64,000 nt of DNA, from positions 62,001-126,000 of the forward strand of contig CACMDB010000003.1 in the NCBI GenBank assembly GCA_902612325.1. Reading direction: 5' to 3'. Shown piece after piece: positions 35,932 to 43,161 of this stretch (position 1 is the first letter of the stretch; every line of letters begins with the position of its first letter). The position numbers and the translations under genes are program-made. Below the pieces are notes generated by a model. That model did no database searches. It was not told the origin of the DNA and worked only from the letters and a program-made list of their open reading frames with translations. The DNA comes from an uncultured Pelagibacteraceae bacterium (lineage in GTDB: Bacteria; Pseudomonadota; Alphaproteobacteria; Pelagibacterales; Pelagibacteraceae).

Positions 35932-36435
35932 ATGAAAATATTTAAATTTTTAATTATCTTTTTATTTACTTATACATTTGCCTATGCTGATAAAAATATG
36001 AAAATAGGCTCTAAGGGTAAAGAAAGTGAAATCTCACGTGTAGTTAAAGTTGTGATGTATGACAACTATTATGAACCAAGTTCATTTCAAATTAAAGCTG
36101 GTGAAACAATTAAATTTGAAGTGGAAAATGCTGGTATGCTTGTCCATGAATTTAATATTGCAAATAAGATGATGCACATGAAACATCAACCAGAAATGAT
36201 AAAAATGGTTGAAAATGAAATTCTATTAGCTGATTCCATTGATAAAGAAAAAATGAAAAAAATGGCAAAAATGGATAAAGCTATGGCCCATTCACATAGC
36301 AATAGTGTTTTGCTTGAACCAAAACAAAAGGGAGAAATCATCTGGAAATTTGATAACGCAGTTAACATTGAAGTAGCTTGCAATGTTCCTGGTCATTATC
36401 AAGTTGGAATGATTGCTAAAGTTGATATAAATTAA
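35932..36435 (+). CDS. Periplasmic cupredoxin with Met/His-rich insert
   Basis: 167 residues with signal peptide (1-19). The mature cupredoxin fold has a copper His in GMLVHEFNI near 67 and Cys/His/Met ligands in ACNVPGHYQVGM near 150, a type 1 site pattern. Between them lies an insert rich in Met, Lys and His (about 73-125, with MMHMKHQPEM and MKKMAKMDKAMAHSHS), which could bind Cu(I). It is followed four bases later by a DUF4396 gene, often linked to copper or heavy-metal functions. Likely role: copper binding or transfer in the periplasm. Confidence 0.8.
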   Translation: MKIFKFLIIFLFTYTFAYADKNMKIGSKGKESEISRVVKVVMYDNYYEPSSFQIKAGETIKFEVENAGMLVHEFNIANKMMHMKHQPEMIKMVENEILLADSIDKEKMKKMAKMDKAMAHSHSNSVLLEPKQKGEIIWKFDNAVNIEVACNVPGHYQVGMIAKVDIN

Positions 36436-36439
36436 CTTA

Positions 36440-36886
36440 ATGGACACAACTGCGAAGGCTAATTTTCATTGGTCATGCAAACATACTTGGAAAAGAAGTG
36501 CTAAAAACACCGCTTGGTGTTTATTGGGTTGTGCGATCGGAGATTTGGGTACAATTTTATTTTTTCAGCTAACAAAAATTCCGTTTCCTGTTTTAGGAAT
36601 TATGATTTTAGCTATCATCAATGGTTTGATTACAAGTATTATCTTGGAAACAATAATTTTAATGAGACAAAGTTTTGATTTTTCAAAAGCTTTTAAAACT
36701 GCAATCGGAATGAGTTTTATATCAATGATAAGTATGGAGGTTGCTATGAACTTAACTGATTACTTTTTGACTGGTGGTGCAATATTGACATGGTGGGTTG
36801 TTCCAATTATGCTCTTAGCTGGTTTTTTAACTCCTTGGCCCTATAATTATTGGCGATTAAAAAAATTTAATATTGCGTGTCATTAA
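36440..36886 (+). CDS. DUF4396 membrane protein
   Basis: 148 residues with about four helices. It shows the DUF4396 pattern: CKHTWKRSAKNTAWCLLGCAIGDLGT at residues 13-38 (split as CKHTWKRSAKNT and WCLLGCAIGDLG), a MISMEVAMNLTDYF stretch near 98, and an HWSC start. Cys, Met and His residues lie in the helices and could bind metal. It follows the cupredoxin gene by four bases, so the two are probably one unit. The function is not established. Confidence 0.75.
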   Translation: MDTTAKANFHWSCKHTWKRSAKNTAWCLLGCAIGDLGTILFFQLTKIPFPVLGIMILAIINGLITSIILETIILMRQSFDFSKAFKTAIGMSFISMISMEVAMNLTDYFLTGGAILTWWVVPIMLLAGFLTPWPYNYWRLKKFNIACH

Positions 36887-37584
36887 AGAATTGGGACAAT
36901 AAAACTTGGCTTTCATCAACTAGTTATATTAAATCATTTAACAAATTCTTAATTAAAGAAGCTAAACTCAATAAGAATTCTGAAATTTTAGATATTGGAT
37001 GTGGCAGAGGTAAGATATTAGGAAATCTAACATCTAAGCTTAGATTAATTAAGAAGCCAATAGGTATTGATATTGAGCAACATAAAGATCGAGATAAAAG
37101 AATTATTTTTAATAAAACTGACGCAATAAGTTACTTAAAAAAGAATAGAAAAAAATTTGATTTAATTTTACTAAAACAAACAATTCATTTTTTATCACTT
37201 AAAGATATAAAAAAACTACTTTTACTATGTATGAATTGTCTTAATTTTGGTGGTCGGATAGCAATATTTACCTTGGCCACATCTAAAAATGAAATTCCAA
37301 CTTTTGTAATAATGAAAAAAAATTTAAGTAAATCGCTTAAAAGAGATCAAAAGATACTGAGATATATAAATGGTTTATATCCTGGAAGTGTTTCGAAGAC
37401 GTTTTCTTTCAAAGTAAATATATCGAGAGAGAAATATGTGGAAATGATTAAAAATCGATACATTTCAACATTATTGAATTTAAGTAGTGCAAATATTTTA
37501 AAAGGAATAAACGAAATCAGCAGGAAATATAACAAAAGACTAAATTTTAGAGATAAATTAATTTGCCGAATTTTAAAAAAGTAA
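36877..37584 (+). CDS. Class I SAM-dependent methyltransferase
   Basis: 235 residues, GTG start inside the DUF4396 end (10-base overlap). Motif I reads ILDIGCGRGKILGNL near residue 40, followed by PIGIDIEQHKDRD, and motif IV-like KFDLILLKQTIHFL near 88. The substrate cannot be inferred; the C-terminal half is Lys-rich and not similar to a specific family that I recognise. Followed by the structured intergenic stretch. Confidence 0.8.
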   Translation: MSLKNWDNKTWLSSTSYIKSFNKFLIKEAKLNKNSEILDIGCGRGKILGNLTSKLRLIKKPIGIDIEQHKDRDKRIIFNKTDAISYLKKNRKKFDLILLKQTIHFLSLKDIKKLLLLCMNCLNFGGRIAIFTLATSKNEIPTFVIMKKNLSKSLKRDQKILRYINGLYPGSVSKTFSFKVNISREKYVEMIKNRYISTLLNLSSANILKGINEISRKYNKRLNFRDKLICRILKK

Positions 37585-37593
37585 ATTCAATTC

Positions 37594-37690
37594 ACTTAAG
37601 GGGTTGCCCTTTTGCTCTCCAGCCAAAAGAGCTCCCTTAAGTCGCCTTGATGGCATTTAAGTCCGAATGGACTTTAAGTTTTTTGTTTTC
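37594..37690 (+). ncRNA. Structured RNA element ending in a terminator
   Basis: Nested inverted repeats: ACTTAAGGG (37594-37602) with CCCTTAAGT (37634-37642) and inside them CTTTTG/CAAAAG (37609-37614, 37624-37629). Then a small GCC-TTGAT-GGC hairpin, and AAGTCC-GAAT-GGACTT (37659-37674) followed by a T-rich tail, a convincing rho-independent terminator. The last hairpin may just end the methyltransferase transcript; the larger nested structure is more than a terminator needs. Not recognised as 6S, SRP RNA, tmRNA or a known riboswitch. It lies in the longest gene-free gap of the window (37585-37935). Confidence 0.45.
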
Positions 37691-37717
37691 GTTTTTATGA
37701 AATATAAAGCTACCCAG

Positions 37718-37744
37718 CTAAGTGTCAGGTGGCATTTGATTCAT
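37718..37744 (-). CDS. Possible leader peptide MNQMPPDT with perfect Shine-Dalgarno
   Basis: On the minus strand an AAGGAGGT (37752-37759) lies seven bases before ATG (37744) of an eight-codon frame ending in TAG (37718-37720). Such a full-length ribosome site is rare in this window. The peptide has no obvious run of one amino acid. Downstream on this strand is only the nested hairpin and the antisense of the methyltransferase, so a regulatory leader has no clear target. Alternatively the plus-strand copy acts as an anti-Shine-Dalgarno element. Confidence 0.2.
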   Translation of the reverse strand: MNQMPPDT

Positions 37745-37780
37745 TAAAACTACCTCCTTAATTAGAAGTTAAATTTCAGC

Positions 37781-37841
37781 TAGGTTGTATTCAAGATATT
37801 TATTTGCAAATTAATTAAATATATTTCTTGAATACAACCTA
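37781..37841. repeat. 16-base perfect inverted repeat
   Basis: TAGGTTGTATTCAAGA (37781-37796) and its exact complement TCTTGAATACAACCTA (37826-37841) around a 29-base AT-rich centre. The arms are not AT-only and are too long to arise by chance in a gap of this size. It could be a transcript end, a protein-binding site, or the footprint of a small mobile element. The rest of the gap (37842-37935) shows nothing beyond AT-rich sequence. Confidence 0.75.
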
Positions 37842-37935
37842 ACTATTTATTAATCTTCCCACATCTTAAAAAAATTTCACTTAAAAATAGAAAATTAAAA
37901 ATTGCATTGAGTTTTAATATCTATATTGTTTTATT

Positions 37936-38115
37936 ATGAAATATGTAAAAGGATTAATTAATTTACTTGTAAGCTTAATTGTCTCTACGATAATTATTTA
38001 CGCTATAAATATTGCAGCAGGTTTTGCTGGAGCTGATTACACATTTAGTCATGGGGAAACATTTGTAATTTGGATATTAATGGCAATATTAGTAAACAAT
38101 TGTTTTAACAAATAA
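37936..38115 (+). CDS. Small two-helix membrane protein, 59 aa
   Basis: Short ORF seen in the sequence: ATG at 37936, TAA at 38113. First helix at about residues 8-28, second at about 42-55, with a short polar loop AGADYTFSHGE between. No family recognised. It ends one base before the convergent oxygenase gene. No strong ribosome site is visible. Confidence 0.5.
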   Translation: MKYVKGLINLLVSLIVSTIIIYAINIAAGFAGADYTFSHGETFVIWILMAILVNNCFNK

Positions 38116-38116
38116 T

Positions 38117-39217
38117 CTATATATTGAATTTTCTTTTCAAGTGTTTGAGTTTTCCCTCAGTGCTATCATAATCTATATAACAACCTTGTAAAAATCGATT
38201 ACCTTCATTAGCATTATATTCGGTTCTGCCGTGAAGAAGTCTATAGTTATCCATCATTAATAGATCACCAGGTTTTAATTTGAATTCAATTCTGAATTTT
38301 TCTGAGTTGTACATTTCTGATATTTTGTTTCTAGCTGCGTAATATAATTCTAATTTTTCCTTATCCATTAAGGGTACAAAATCTAATCGAGGACTAAATC
38401 TGACTTGTTTAAGTCTTTTGTTTTCATCAAGTTGGATCATCTCTGCCCAGTCTTCTAAAACAACATTATCATCGACAAATTGAAATCTGACTTTTATTTC
38501 AGTTAAAATTTGGAAAAAACTTGGATGCTCTTTTTTTAATTCTTCCGTTACGGCAAGACCATCAACCAATGTGGATAAGCCACCACCAACTTCATTTTCG
38601 ATGCAATGCAGCAATTGTATACAAGGTACTGGTTTTCTATAAGGATTGTCAGTGTGTGGTGATAAAGGTAATGAAGTATATGCAAGATCATTTGGATTTG
38701 GTTTTGATTTGACATTAAAAAACTCACCGAAATTTGTTGGTCTAATACTTCCGATTGAATTAGCGAAATTGACAATAAAGTTATCTTGGGTAGGAACATT
38801 TTCAAATATAACAAATCCATATTTGTAAAAGTCTAATAAAGACTCATACATTATTTTTTCCTCAAAAAAGTTTTTATTAAACTTATAAATATTGTTATTT
38901 TGAAAGTCTGATTTCCATGAAATTTTATTGATAAAGTATAATTCATTATCTTTCTCAAACTCTTTAAGTATATTTTCGATAACTAGTTTTGCGTATGAAC
39001 CATCTTTAAAACTTACCTCAAGAAATTTATCTGAAATATTGACTTTTGAAATTTCTGAGCTATTTTTAAGCATTGTTGGATCAAATAATCTTTGTTGAGT
39101 TTTTTGGTCTAAAAAGTTCTCGCTATTCACTCGTTCTCTTAGCCAGAAAGGGTGGATTTCTTTTTTTGCACCCTGTTTTTCAAAAAACACTTTGTTATCG
39201 GTTAATTCTATTTTCAT
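38117..39217 (-). CDS. Gamma-butyrobetaine dioxygenase-like 2OG oxygenase
   Basis: 366 residues of the TauD/BBOX type: an N-terminal DUF971-like domain (about 1-95, with HPFWLRERV) and a C-terminal 2OG-Fe(II) domain. Iron ligands are likely in PHTDNPYRKP near 186 (His-x-Asp) and LLHGRTEY near 331 (distal His), with LQGCYIDYD after it carrying a 2OG-binding Arg nearby. Family members hydroxylate trimethylammonium substrates such as butyrobetaine or trimethyllysine, in keeping with use of methylated amines here. Exact substrate uncertain. Confidence 0.85.
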   Translation of the reverse strand: MKIELTDNKVFFEKQGAKKEIHPFWLRERVNSENFLDQKTQQRLFDPTMLKNSSEISKVNISDKFLEVSFKDGSYAKLVIENILKEFEKDNELYFINKISWKSDFQNNNIYKFNKNFFEEKIMYESLLDFYKYGFVIFENVPTQDNFIVNFANSIGSIRPTNFGEFFNVKSKPNPNDLAYTSLPLSPHTDNPYRKPVPCIQLLHCIENEVGGGLSTLVDGLAVTEELKKEHPSFFQILTEIKVRFQFVDDNVVLEDWAEMIQLDENKRLKQVRFSPRLDFVPLMDKEKLELYYAARNKISEMYNSEKFRIEFKLKPGDLLMMDNYRLLHGRTEYNANEGNRFLQGCYIDYDSTEGKLKHLKRKFNI

Positions 39218-39283
39218 ACAATATTAAGAGAATTATTTAAAATTTTACTTTAATCAATATAAATTAAATAGTAATAGTCCCAT

Positions 39284-40090
39284 GTGTCAAAATTAAATTC
39301 ATCAGATTTTAAAAGGTATTCTAAGTTTGTTGATAGCTTAGCTAGAAAACTTACAAAGTTTTATTACTCTAAGCTCAATAGAACTTTTAAAGTTTCTAAC
39401 AAATTAAGAGGCAAGGGATTCGATCCTGTTACAACCTCAGATAAAGCTTTTGAAAAATTTATTAGAAAAGAGATAGGAAAAAGGTTTCCTAATCACCAAG
39501 TCATAGGTGAGGAGTTTGGCAAAAAGAAAACCAAAAGTGATTTTACTTGGGTCATTGATCCAATTGATGGAACCAGGTCTTATGTAATTGGTAATCCTAC
39601 TTGGAGTAACTTAATTTCTTTGAATTATAAAGGGAACCCTGTAATTGGACTGGCAAATTATCCCGTCCTTAAAAAACATTATTTTAATGCCTCTGATAAA
39701 GTTGCATATGTTGTGGATCAAAGAAAAAAAAGAAAAATCAAAGTTAATAAAAAAATCTTATTCAAAAATATAAAGATGTCTGCTGCTTTTCATGGCATGT
39801 TGTCTTTAAATAAACAAAAAAAAATACCCAAAATTTTAAAACTAATGCAATTTCCTTGTGCAGATGCTCTTAGTTACTCACATCTTGCAGAAGGTAAAGT
39901 TGATGTGGTTATTCAATGTGGAAATAAAATTTGGGATATTCATCCTTTGATACCAATCATTAAAGCAGCTGGTGGAGTTGTTAGTACATGGAAAAATGCA
40001 GATGCGGTTAAAGCTGGAAATATTGTTGCTTCAGTTAATAATAATATTCATAATAAAATTTTAAAAATGCTTAGACCAATAACTAAGTAG
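39284..40090 (+). CDS. Inositol monophosphatase family, probable histidinol-phosphatase
   Basis: 268 residues, GTG start (an ATG two bases earlier is out of frame and soon stops). Metal sites of the family are visible: VIGEEFG near residue 72, WVIDPIDGTRSYVIG near 88, and IWDIHPLIPIIKAAGG near 210. Length and the DPIDGTRSYVIG form resemble HisN of alphaproteobacteria, which removes phosphate from histidinol phosphate, but inositol phosphatase or CysQ-like activity cannot be excluded. Confidence 0.88.
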   Translation: MSKLNSSDFKRYSKFVDSLARKLTKFYYSKLNRTFKVSNKLRGKGFDPVTTSDKAFEKFIRKEIGKRFPNHQVIGEEFGKKKTKSDFTWVIDPIDGTRSYVIGNPTWSNLISLNYKGNPVIGLANYPVLKKHYFNASDKVAYVVDQRKKRKIKVNKKILFKNIKMSAAFHGMLSLNKQKKIPKILKLMQFPCADALSYSHLAEGKVDVVIQCGNKIWDIHPLIPIIKAAGGVVSTWKNADAVKAGNIVASVNNNIHNKILKMLRPITK

Positions 40091-40418
40091 TTTTACCAAG
40101 AGTATTCAAAAGAATTACACCAATAATAATTAGAGCTATCCCAATAATACCATAGAGATTTGGTATTTGATTATATTTAAACACGCCAAATAAAGTTACT
40201 GCAGTAATTGTTAGTCCTCCATACGTAGCATAGGTGAAACCTACAGGAATAATATTCATTGCTTTTGATAAACAAAAAATACAAGCAACTATTGATATTG
40301 CACAAAAAATTGTTGGGCCAAAATTGGTAAATCCGTTAGTAGATTTTAAAAAACCGTTTGAAGTAATGCCTAGGATAATTGCAAGTAGAAGAAATATATA
40401 TCCAGATAAATTTGTCAT
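40083..40418 (-). CDS. SMR-family small exporter, second of pair
   Basis: Four-helix small multidrug resistance protein, 111 residues from ATG 40418; a longer frame to 40439 would overlap the upstream gene. It has IFLLLAIILGITSNGFLKSTNG at the start and IPVGFTYATYGGLTITAV near 58. Position 14 in helix 1, which is the essential Glu of EmrE, reads Leu-Gly here, so proton coupling may differ. It lies four bases behind the homologous gene, so a heterodimer is probable. Confidence 0.88.
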   Translation of the reverse strand: MTNLSGYIFLLLAIILGITSNGFLKSTNGFTNFGPTIFCAISIVACIFCLSKAMNIIPVGFTYATYGGLTITAVTLFGVFKYNQIPNLYGIIGIALIIIGVILLNTLGKTT

Positions 40419-40422
40419 AAAT

Positions 40423-40758
40423 TTAATTTGTTTTACCAAGAAGATTAACTATTAACACTCCTGAAATAATTAAAGTTAAACCAACAATAGTGAAAACGTC
40501 TGGCATTTGATTAAATTTATATACCCCAACAATTGTTGTGGCGATAATACATAGACCTGCAAATGAGGCGTAAGTAATACCTACAGGAATAGTTTTCATA
40601 ACAATTGATAATGTAAACATACAAGCAACTATTGTTATTGCTGTTAATAAGCTTGGTAATAATAATGTAAAACCATTAGCTCCTTTAGCAAAACCATTTG
40701 CTGCAGTCCCCAAAATTACTGCAAGTATAAGAACTATGTAGGCAATTATATTACTCAC
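40423..40758 (-). CDS. SMR-family small exporter, first of pair
   Basis: 111 residues, four helices, clearly homologous to the next gene (IPVGITYASFAGLCIIATTIVGVYKFNQMPD versus the same region downstream, split at ASFAG). Helix 1 reads IVLILAVILGTAANGFAKG, without the usual Glu. Paired SMR genes of this kind form heterodimeric exporters. Substrate unknown; it may export a polyamine or a cationic amphiphile. The DUF2798 gene ends 16 bases upstream on the same strand. Confidence 0.88.
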   Translation of the reverse strand: MSNIIAYIVLILAVILGTAANGFAKGANGFTLLLPSLLTAITIVACMFTLSIVMKTIPVGITYASFAGLCIIATTIVGVYKFNQMPDVFTIVGLTLIISGVLIVNLLGKTN

Positions 40759-40774
40759 AATATAAAGAGTATTA

Positions 40775-40996
40775 TTATTTGGTAATTTTATCTACAAATT
40801 TTTCTACTATTGGAGCTACAATTGTTGTGGCAACTAATGCAACAGGTAAGCTTACTGACCAAGCTTTAAAAAATCTCTTATAATAGAGTTCATCATAACC
40901 TGTATTGATATATGTAATTATAAGTGTCATGATCAAGCTCATGCCAAGACCCATAAAGAATATAAATATTAACTTTGAATATTTTTTTGGAAACAT
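40775..40996 (-). CDS. DUF2798 membrane protein
   Basis: 73 residues with two helices. The pattern FFMGLGMSLIMTLIITYINTG and FFKAWSVSLPVALVATTIVAPI matches DUF2798, an uncharacterised family of small bacterial membrane proteins. No strong ribosome site precedes it. It belongs to a run of minus-strand small genes from 43536 down to here. Confidence 0.8.
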   Translation of the reverse strand: MFPKKYSKLIFIFFMGLGMSLIMTLIITYINTGYDELYYKRFFKAWSVSLPVALVATTIVAPIVEKFVDKITK

Positions 40997-41002
40997 AAAA
41001 AA

Positions 41003-41221
41003 TTATAAATCAAAAATTAAGAAATAAAAATAAATTACCCATAAAAAACAAGCTGCCATCGTTACAAAAATTATTGTTACTCCAGTAGCTGTCTCATTTT
41101 TATATTTTTTATTTACCTCTTTTCGCCATTTTTTTGGATAAAGTGGGATAGTCAACGCGTAAATGATTAAAAAAATATCAAGTGCAGTTATAATTATACT
41201 AAGAAAAAGTAATTGACTCAC
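41003..41221 (-). CDS. Small membrane protein, 72 aa
   Basis: Two helices (about residues 4-25 and 48-70) with a basic middle YPKKWRKEVNKKYKNE. Its start codon follows the stop of the NTF2-like gene directly, so they are probably translated together. Not recognised. It lies six bases before the DUF2798 gene. Confidence 0.6.
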   Translation of the reverse strand: MSQLLFLSIIITALDIFLIIYALTIPLYPKKWRKEVNKKYKNETATGVTIIFVTMAACFLWVIYFYFLIFDL

Positions 41222-41542
41222 TTATTTTGGCATTGGAGTGGCGCCAGTCTCTAAACTTATAATTTTTCCATCTTTATATTTATAAACTGCCATTACTGCC
41301 TCAACATTCCCATCATTAAATGTAACTATTGAATGGTGAACTCCAATTTCATCATTTTCGTAGACCACTCTAGCTTTATCTTGGTTTATATCACCGCTCA
41401 TTGCCCACTTTATAACATCTGCTTTTCCTATGGTTTTTCCTGACTTGTGCATTGTGAATTTAAAGTCATCATGCAAAAGTTCATTCATAATTGACTCATC
41501 TTTTTTATCAATTGCATTGGTATATTTCTCTAACATCGACAT
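41222..41542 (-). CDS. NTF2/SnoaL-like protein
   Basis: 106 residues with the SnoaL-like cone fold pattern: LEKYTNAIDKKDESIMNELLHDDFKF at the start (seen as YTNAIDKKDES and LLHDDFKF), KADVIKWAMSG near 42 and VYKYKDGKIISLETG near 84. It may bind or convert a small hydrophobic molecule, or act as a structural partner. No signal peptide. An AAAGGAGT ribosome site is present at good spacing. Confidence 0.75.
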   Translation of the reverse strand: MSMLEKYTNAIDKKDESIMNELLHDDFKFTMHKSGKTIGKADVIKWAMSGDINQDKARVVYENDEIGVHHSIVTFNDGNVEAVMAVYKYKDGKIISLETGATPMPK

Positions 41543-41559
41543 TTTGTACTCCTTTGTTG

Positions 41560-41976
41560 TTAAATATAAATTTTGTCACTAAAACCATAGATCATCACAG
41601 CACTAAGTATAGTCAAAACTAATGGAGCATAAATCCCCTCATCCGATGTTTTGTCTGTGTGTCCAAGTTTATTAATTTTTGTATTATAAAAGCCAACAAT
41701 AAATGCAGATAAGTTTTGCAAGAAGATCAAGTTAAAGAATGCCCATGTTGTCTCTAAACCATTAGGTCTTATAAAACCAACATAAATAGCCATAACTACG
41801 GAACCAAGAAATATTGATCCAAAAAATCTAACCATTCCTGCACCAGTATCGTCGATACCATATTTATCCAAAAAGGACTTTGTCTGGAAAACGCATCTAA
41901 ATCCATAATAAGCAAATCCTATAAAATGGATTATAAAAACTGCTAAATAAAATATTCCATTAAATTTTTCTAACAT
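41560..41976 (-). CDS. Four-helix membrane protein, unknown
   Basis: 138 residues with about four hydrophobic segments (6-28, 50-68, 78-98, 118-135). Motif GIDDTGAGMVRFFGSIFLGSVV (split GIDDTGAGM and VRFFGSIFLGS) is the most distinctive region. No family recognised. It follows the next upstream gene by three bases and has an AAGGAGAC ribosome site. Confidence 0.65.
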   Translation of the reverse strand: MLEKFNGIFYLAVFIIHFIGFAYYGFRCVFQTKSFLDKYGIDDTGAGMVRFFGSIFLGSVVMAIYVGFIRPNGLETTWAFFNLIFLQNLSAFIVGFYNTKINKLGHTDKTSDEGIYAPLVLTILSAVMIYGFSDKIYI

Positions 41977-41979
41977 TAT

Positions 41980-42297
41980 TTAGTCTCCTTCACTAAATAT
42001 TGGTCTTATCTCGTCCTTTATAGTTCCTTCTATGGCGACTTCTTTTAATTGATCTAAAAGTTTTATATATTCAGGATCTGCCGACATGTTAGCGTCAGCT
42101 TCGTTATCACCTTCAAACATAGTTCCAATTAAAGTTTCTCTTATTGTTCTTGGATCTCCACCCATTTGAAAAGAAAAATAGACATCATGTTTAGGATAAT
42201 GTTTTTTTCTGACTGCCGCTAAACCTTTTCCTATTTCCATTGCTTTTCCTAGGCCGTCATCTTTTACTCTCATTGTTCTAGTATAAATCACCTTCAT
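41980..42297 (-). CDS. Small alpha/beta-barrel-like protein, 105 aa
   Basis: Cytoplasmic, no signal. It begins KVIYTRTMRVKDDGLGKAM and has VYFSFQMGGDPRTIRETLIG near residue 40 with a long C-terminal acidic helix region. The beta-alpha-beta-beta-alpha-beta pattern resembles dimeric ferredoxin-like barrels such as antibiotic-synthesis-monooxygenase-like or NIPSNAP proteins. Function unknown. A GAGGAGAAA ribosome site lies just before its start. Confidence 0.6.
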   Translation of the reverse strand: MKVIYTRTMRVKDDGLGKAMEIGKGLAAVRKKHYPKHDVYFSFQMGGDPRTIRETLIGTMFEGDNEADANMSADPEYIKLLDQLKEVAIEGTIKDEIRPIFSEGD

Positions 42298-42331
42298 TGT
42301 TTCTCCTCATTTGGTAAAAATTTAGGCATTT

Positions 42332-42622
42332 TTATTTAGCATTAAAATCTATAACATCATCTGTACACTCAACAAATTTATGAGGTTCATAGAAGTCGTT
42401 CATAGACTCTAATTGTTTATTAATTGCATCTGGATCAGTACCTTTCCACCAACAATACATTGTTAGATTGTCTCCAGGTGTATTCCAACTCATTTGACAC
42501 TTTGCATTATCACTTGTCATTGCTTTAGTCATATCTTCCATAGACATTGAACCAGTAACTTCTATCATTTTAGCTTTTGCCTCTTTTGATTTAAAAGTGT
42601 GCGTGACTATATAGTTTTTCAT
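42332..42622 (-). CDS. Small alpha/beta-barrel-like protein, 96 aa
   Basis: Begins NYIVTHTFKSKEAKAKMIE and contains AKCQMSWNTPGDNLTMYCWWKG near residues 41-62 and YEPHKFVECTDDVIDF at the end. Three Cys are visible. The fold pattern suggests a single ferredoxin-like domain of the same general kind as its neighbours. AAAGGAGAAAA precedes the start. Not recognised. Confidence 0.6.
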   Translation of the reverse strand: MKNYIVTHTFKSKEAKAKMIEVTGSMSMEDMTKAMTSDNAKCQMSWNTPGDNLTMYCWWKGTDPDAINKQLESMNDFYEPHKFVECTDDVIDFNAK

Positions 42623-42637
42623 TTTTCTCCTTTGTGT

Positions 42638-42844
42638 TTAGCTTTTAAATAAAGCAAGAGCTTCATTTAAAAGTTTTTCAGACTTAGCATGATCACCATT
42701 ATTATGGGCATCCATACCTTGATCTTTAAGTTCTTGAGCTTTTTTAATCTTATCATCAATATTTTTAGCTAACATCGGACATGAACCTGCGTATGCTGAG
42801 CTCATAAATAAGATCAAACAAAGCGTTAACATTATTTTTTTCAT
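42638..42844 (-). CDS. Exported small helical protein, 68 aa
   Basis: Signal peptide of about 19 residues ending SSAYA, then a mature part starting GSCPMLAKNIDDKIKKAQEL and mostly helical: two predicted amphipathic helices ending with LLNEALALFKS. One Cys near the mature N-terminus. Likely periplasmic. The helical hairpin resembles tetratricopeptide-like or copper-resistance-type short repeats, but no family is claimed. An AAGGAGTA ribosome site is present. Confidence 0.65.
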   Translation of the reverse strand: MKKIMLTLCLILFMSSAYAGSCPMLAKNIDDKIKKAQELKDQGMDAHNNGDHAKSEKLLNEALALFKS

Positions 42845-42853
42845 TTATACTCC

Positions 42854-43144
42854 TTATAAATTTACTTCAGATAGTTCATATAATTTAGCACTCTCTACAC
42901 ATTCTGCGTAAATAGCCTTTGCAGTAGGGTTATTCCCAGTTACAAATTCTTTCATTCCAGCTTCATTATGAACATTAACTTTAAATAACATCCCACTTTT
43001 ATCTGGAATCATGGCTCCAACAGTTTTTTCTGGATAGGCAACACTTTTTCTAACACCCATCCCTTCATCTGATTGCATCCAACCCATGAAAGTTTCTAAT
43101 TTACCCTCTTTAAGCTTAAGAAGTACTAACATTTCTTTTTCCAT
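42854..43144 (-). CDS. Small alpha/beta-barrel-like protein, 96 aa
   Basis: Begins KEMLVLLKLKEGKLETFMGWM and has VRKSVAYPEKTVGAMIPDKSG near residues 31-51 with a C-terminal helix KAIYAECVESAKLYEL. Pattern of an ABM-like ferredoxin-type barrel, third such gene in this run. AAAAAAGGAGAAAAAA precedes the start. No family recognised. Confidence 0.6.
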   Translation of the reverse strand: MEKEMLVLLKLKEGKLETFMGWMQSDEGMGVRKSVAYPEKTVGAMIPDKSGMLFKVNVHNEAGMKEFVTGNNPTAKAIYAECVESAKLYELSEVNL

Positions 43145-43161
43145 TTTTTTCTCCTTTTTTA

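Noticed and set aside
37752-37759. ACCTCCTT read as the 3' end of a 16S rRNA fragment
   Set aside because: The flanking bases do not match the 16S 3' end, and no other rRNA sequence is nearby.
37594-37841. tmRNA, 6S RNA or SRP RNA in the structured gap
   Set aside because: No tRNA-like T-arm, resume codon frame or conserved SRP tetraloop region can be seen.
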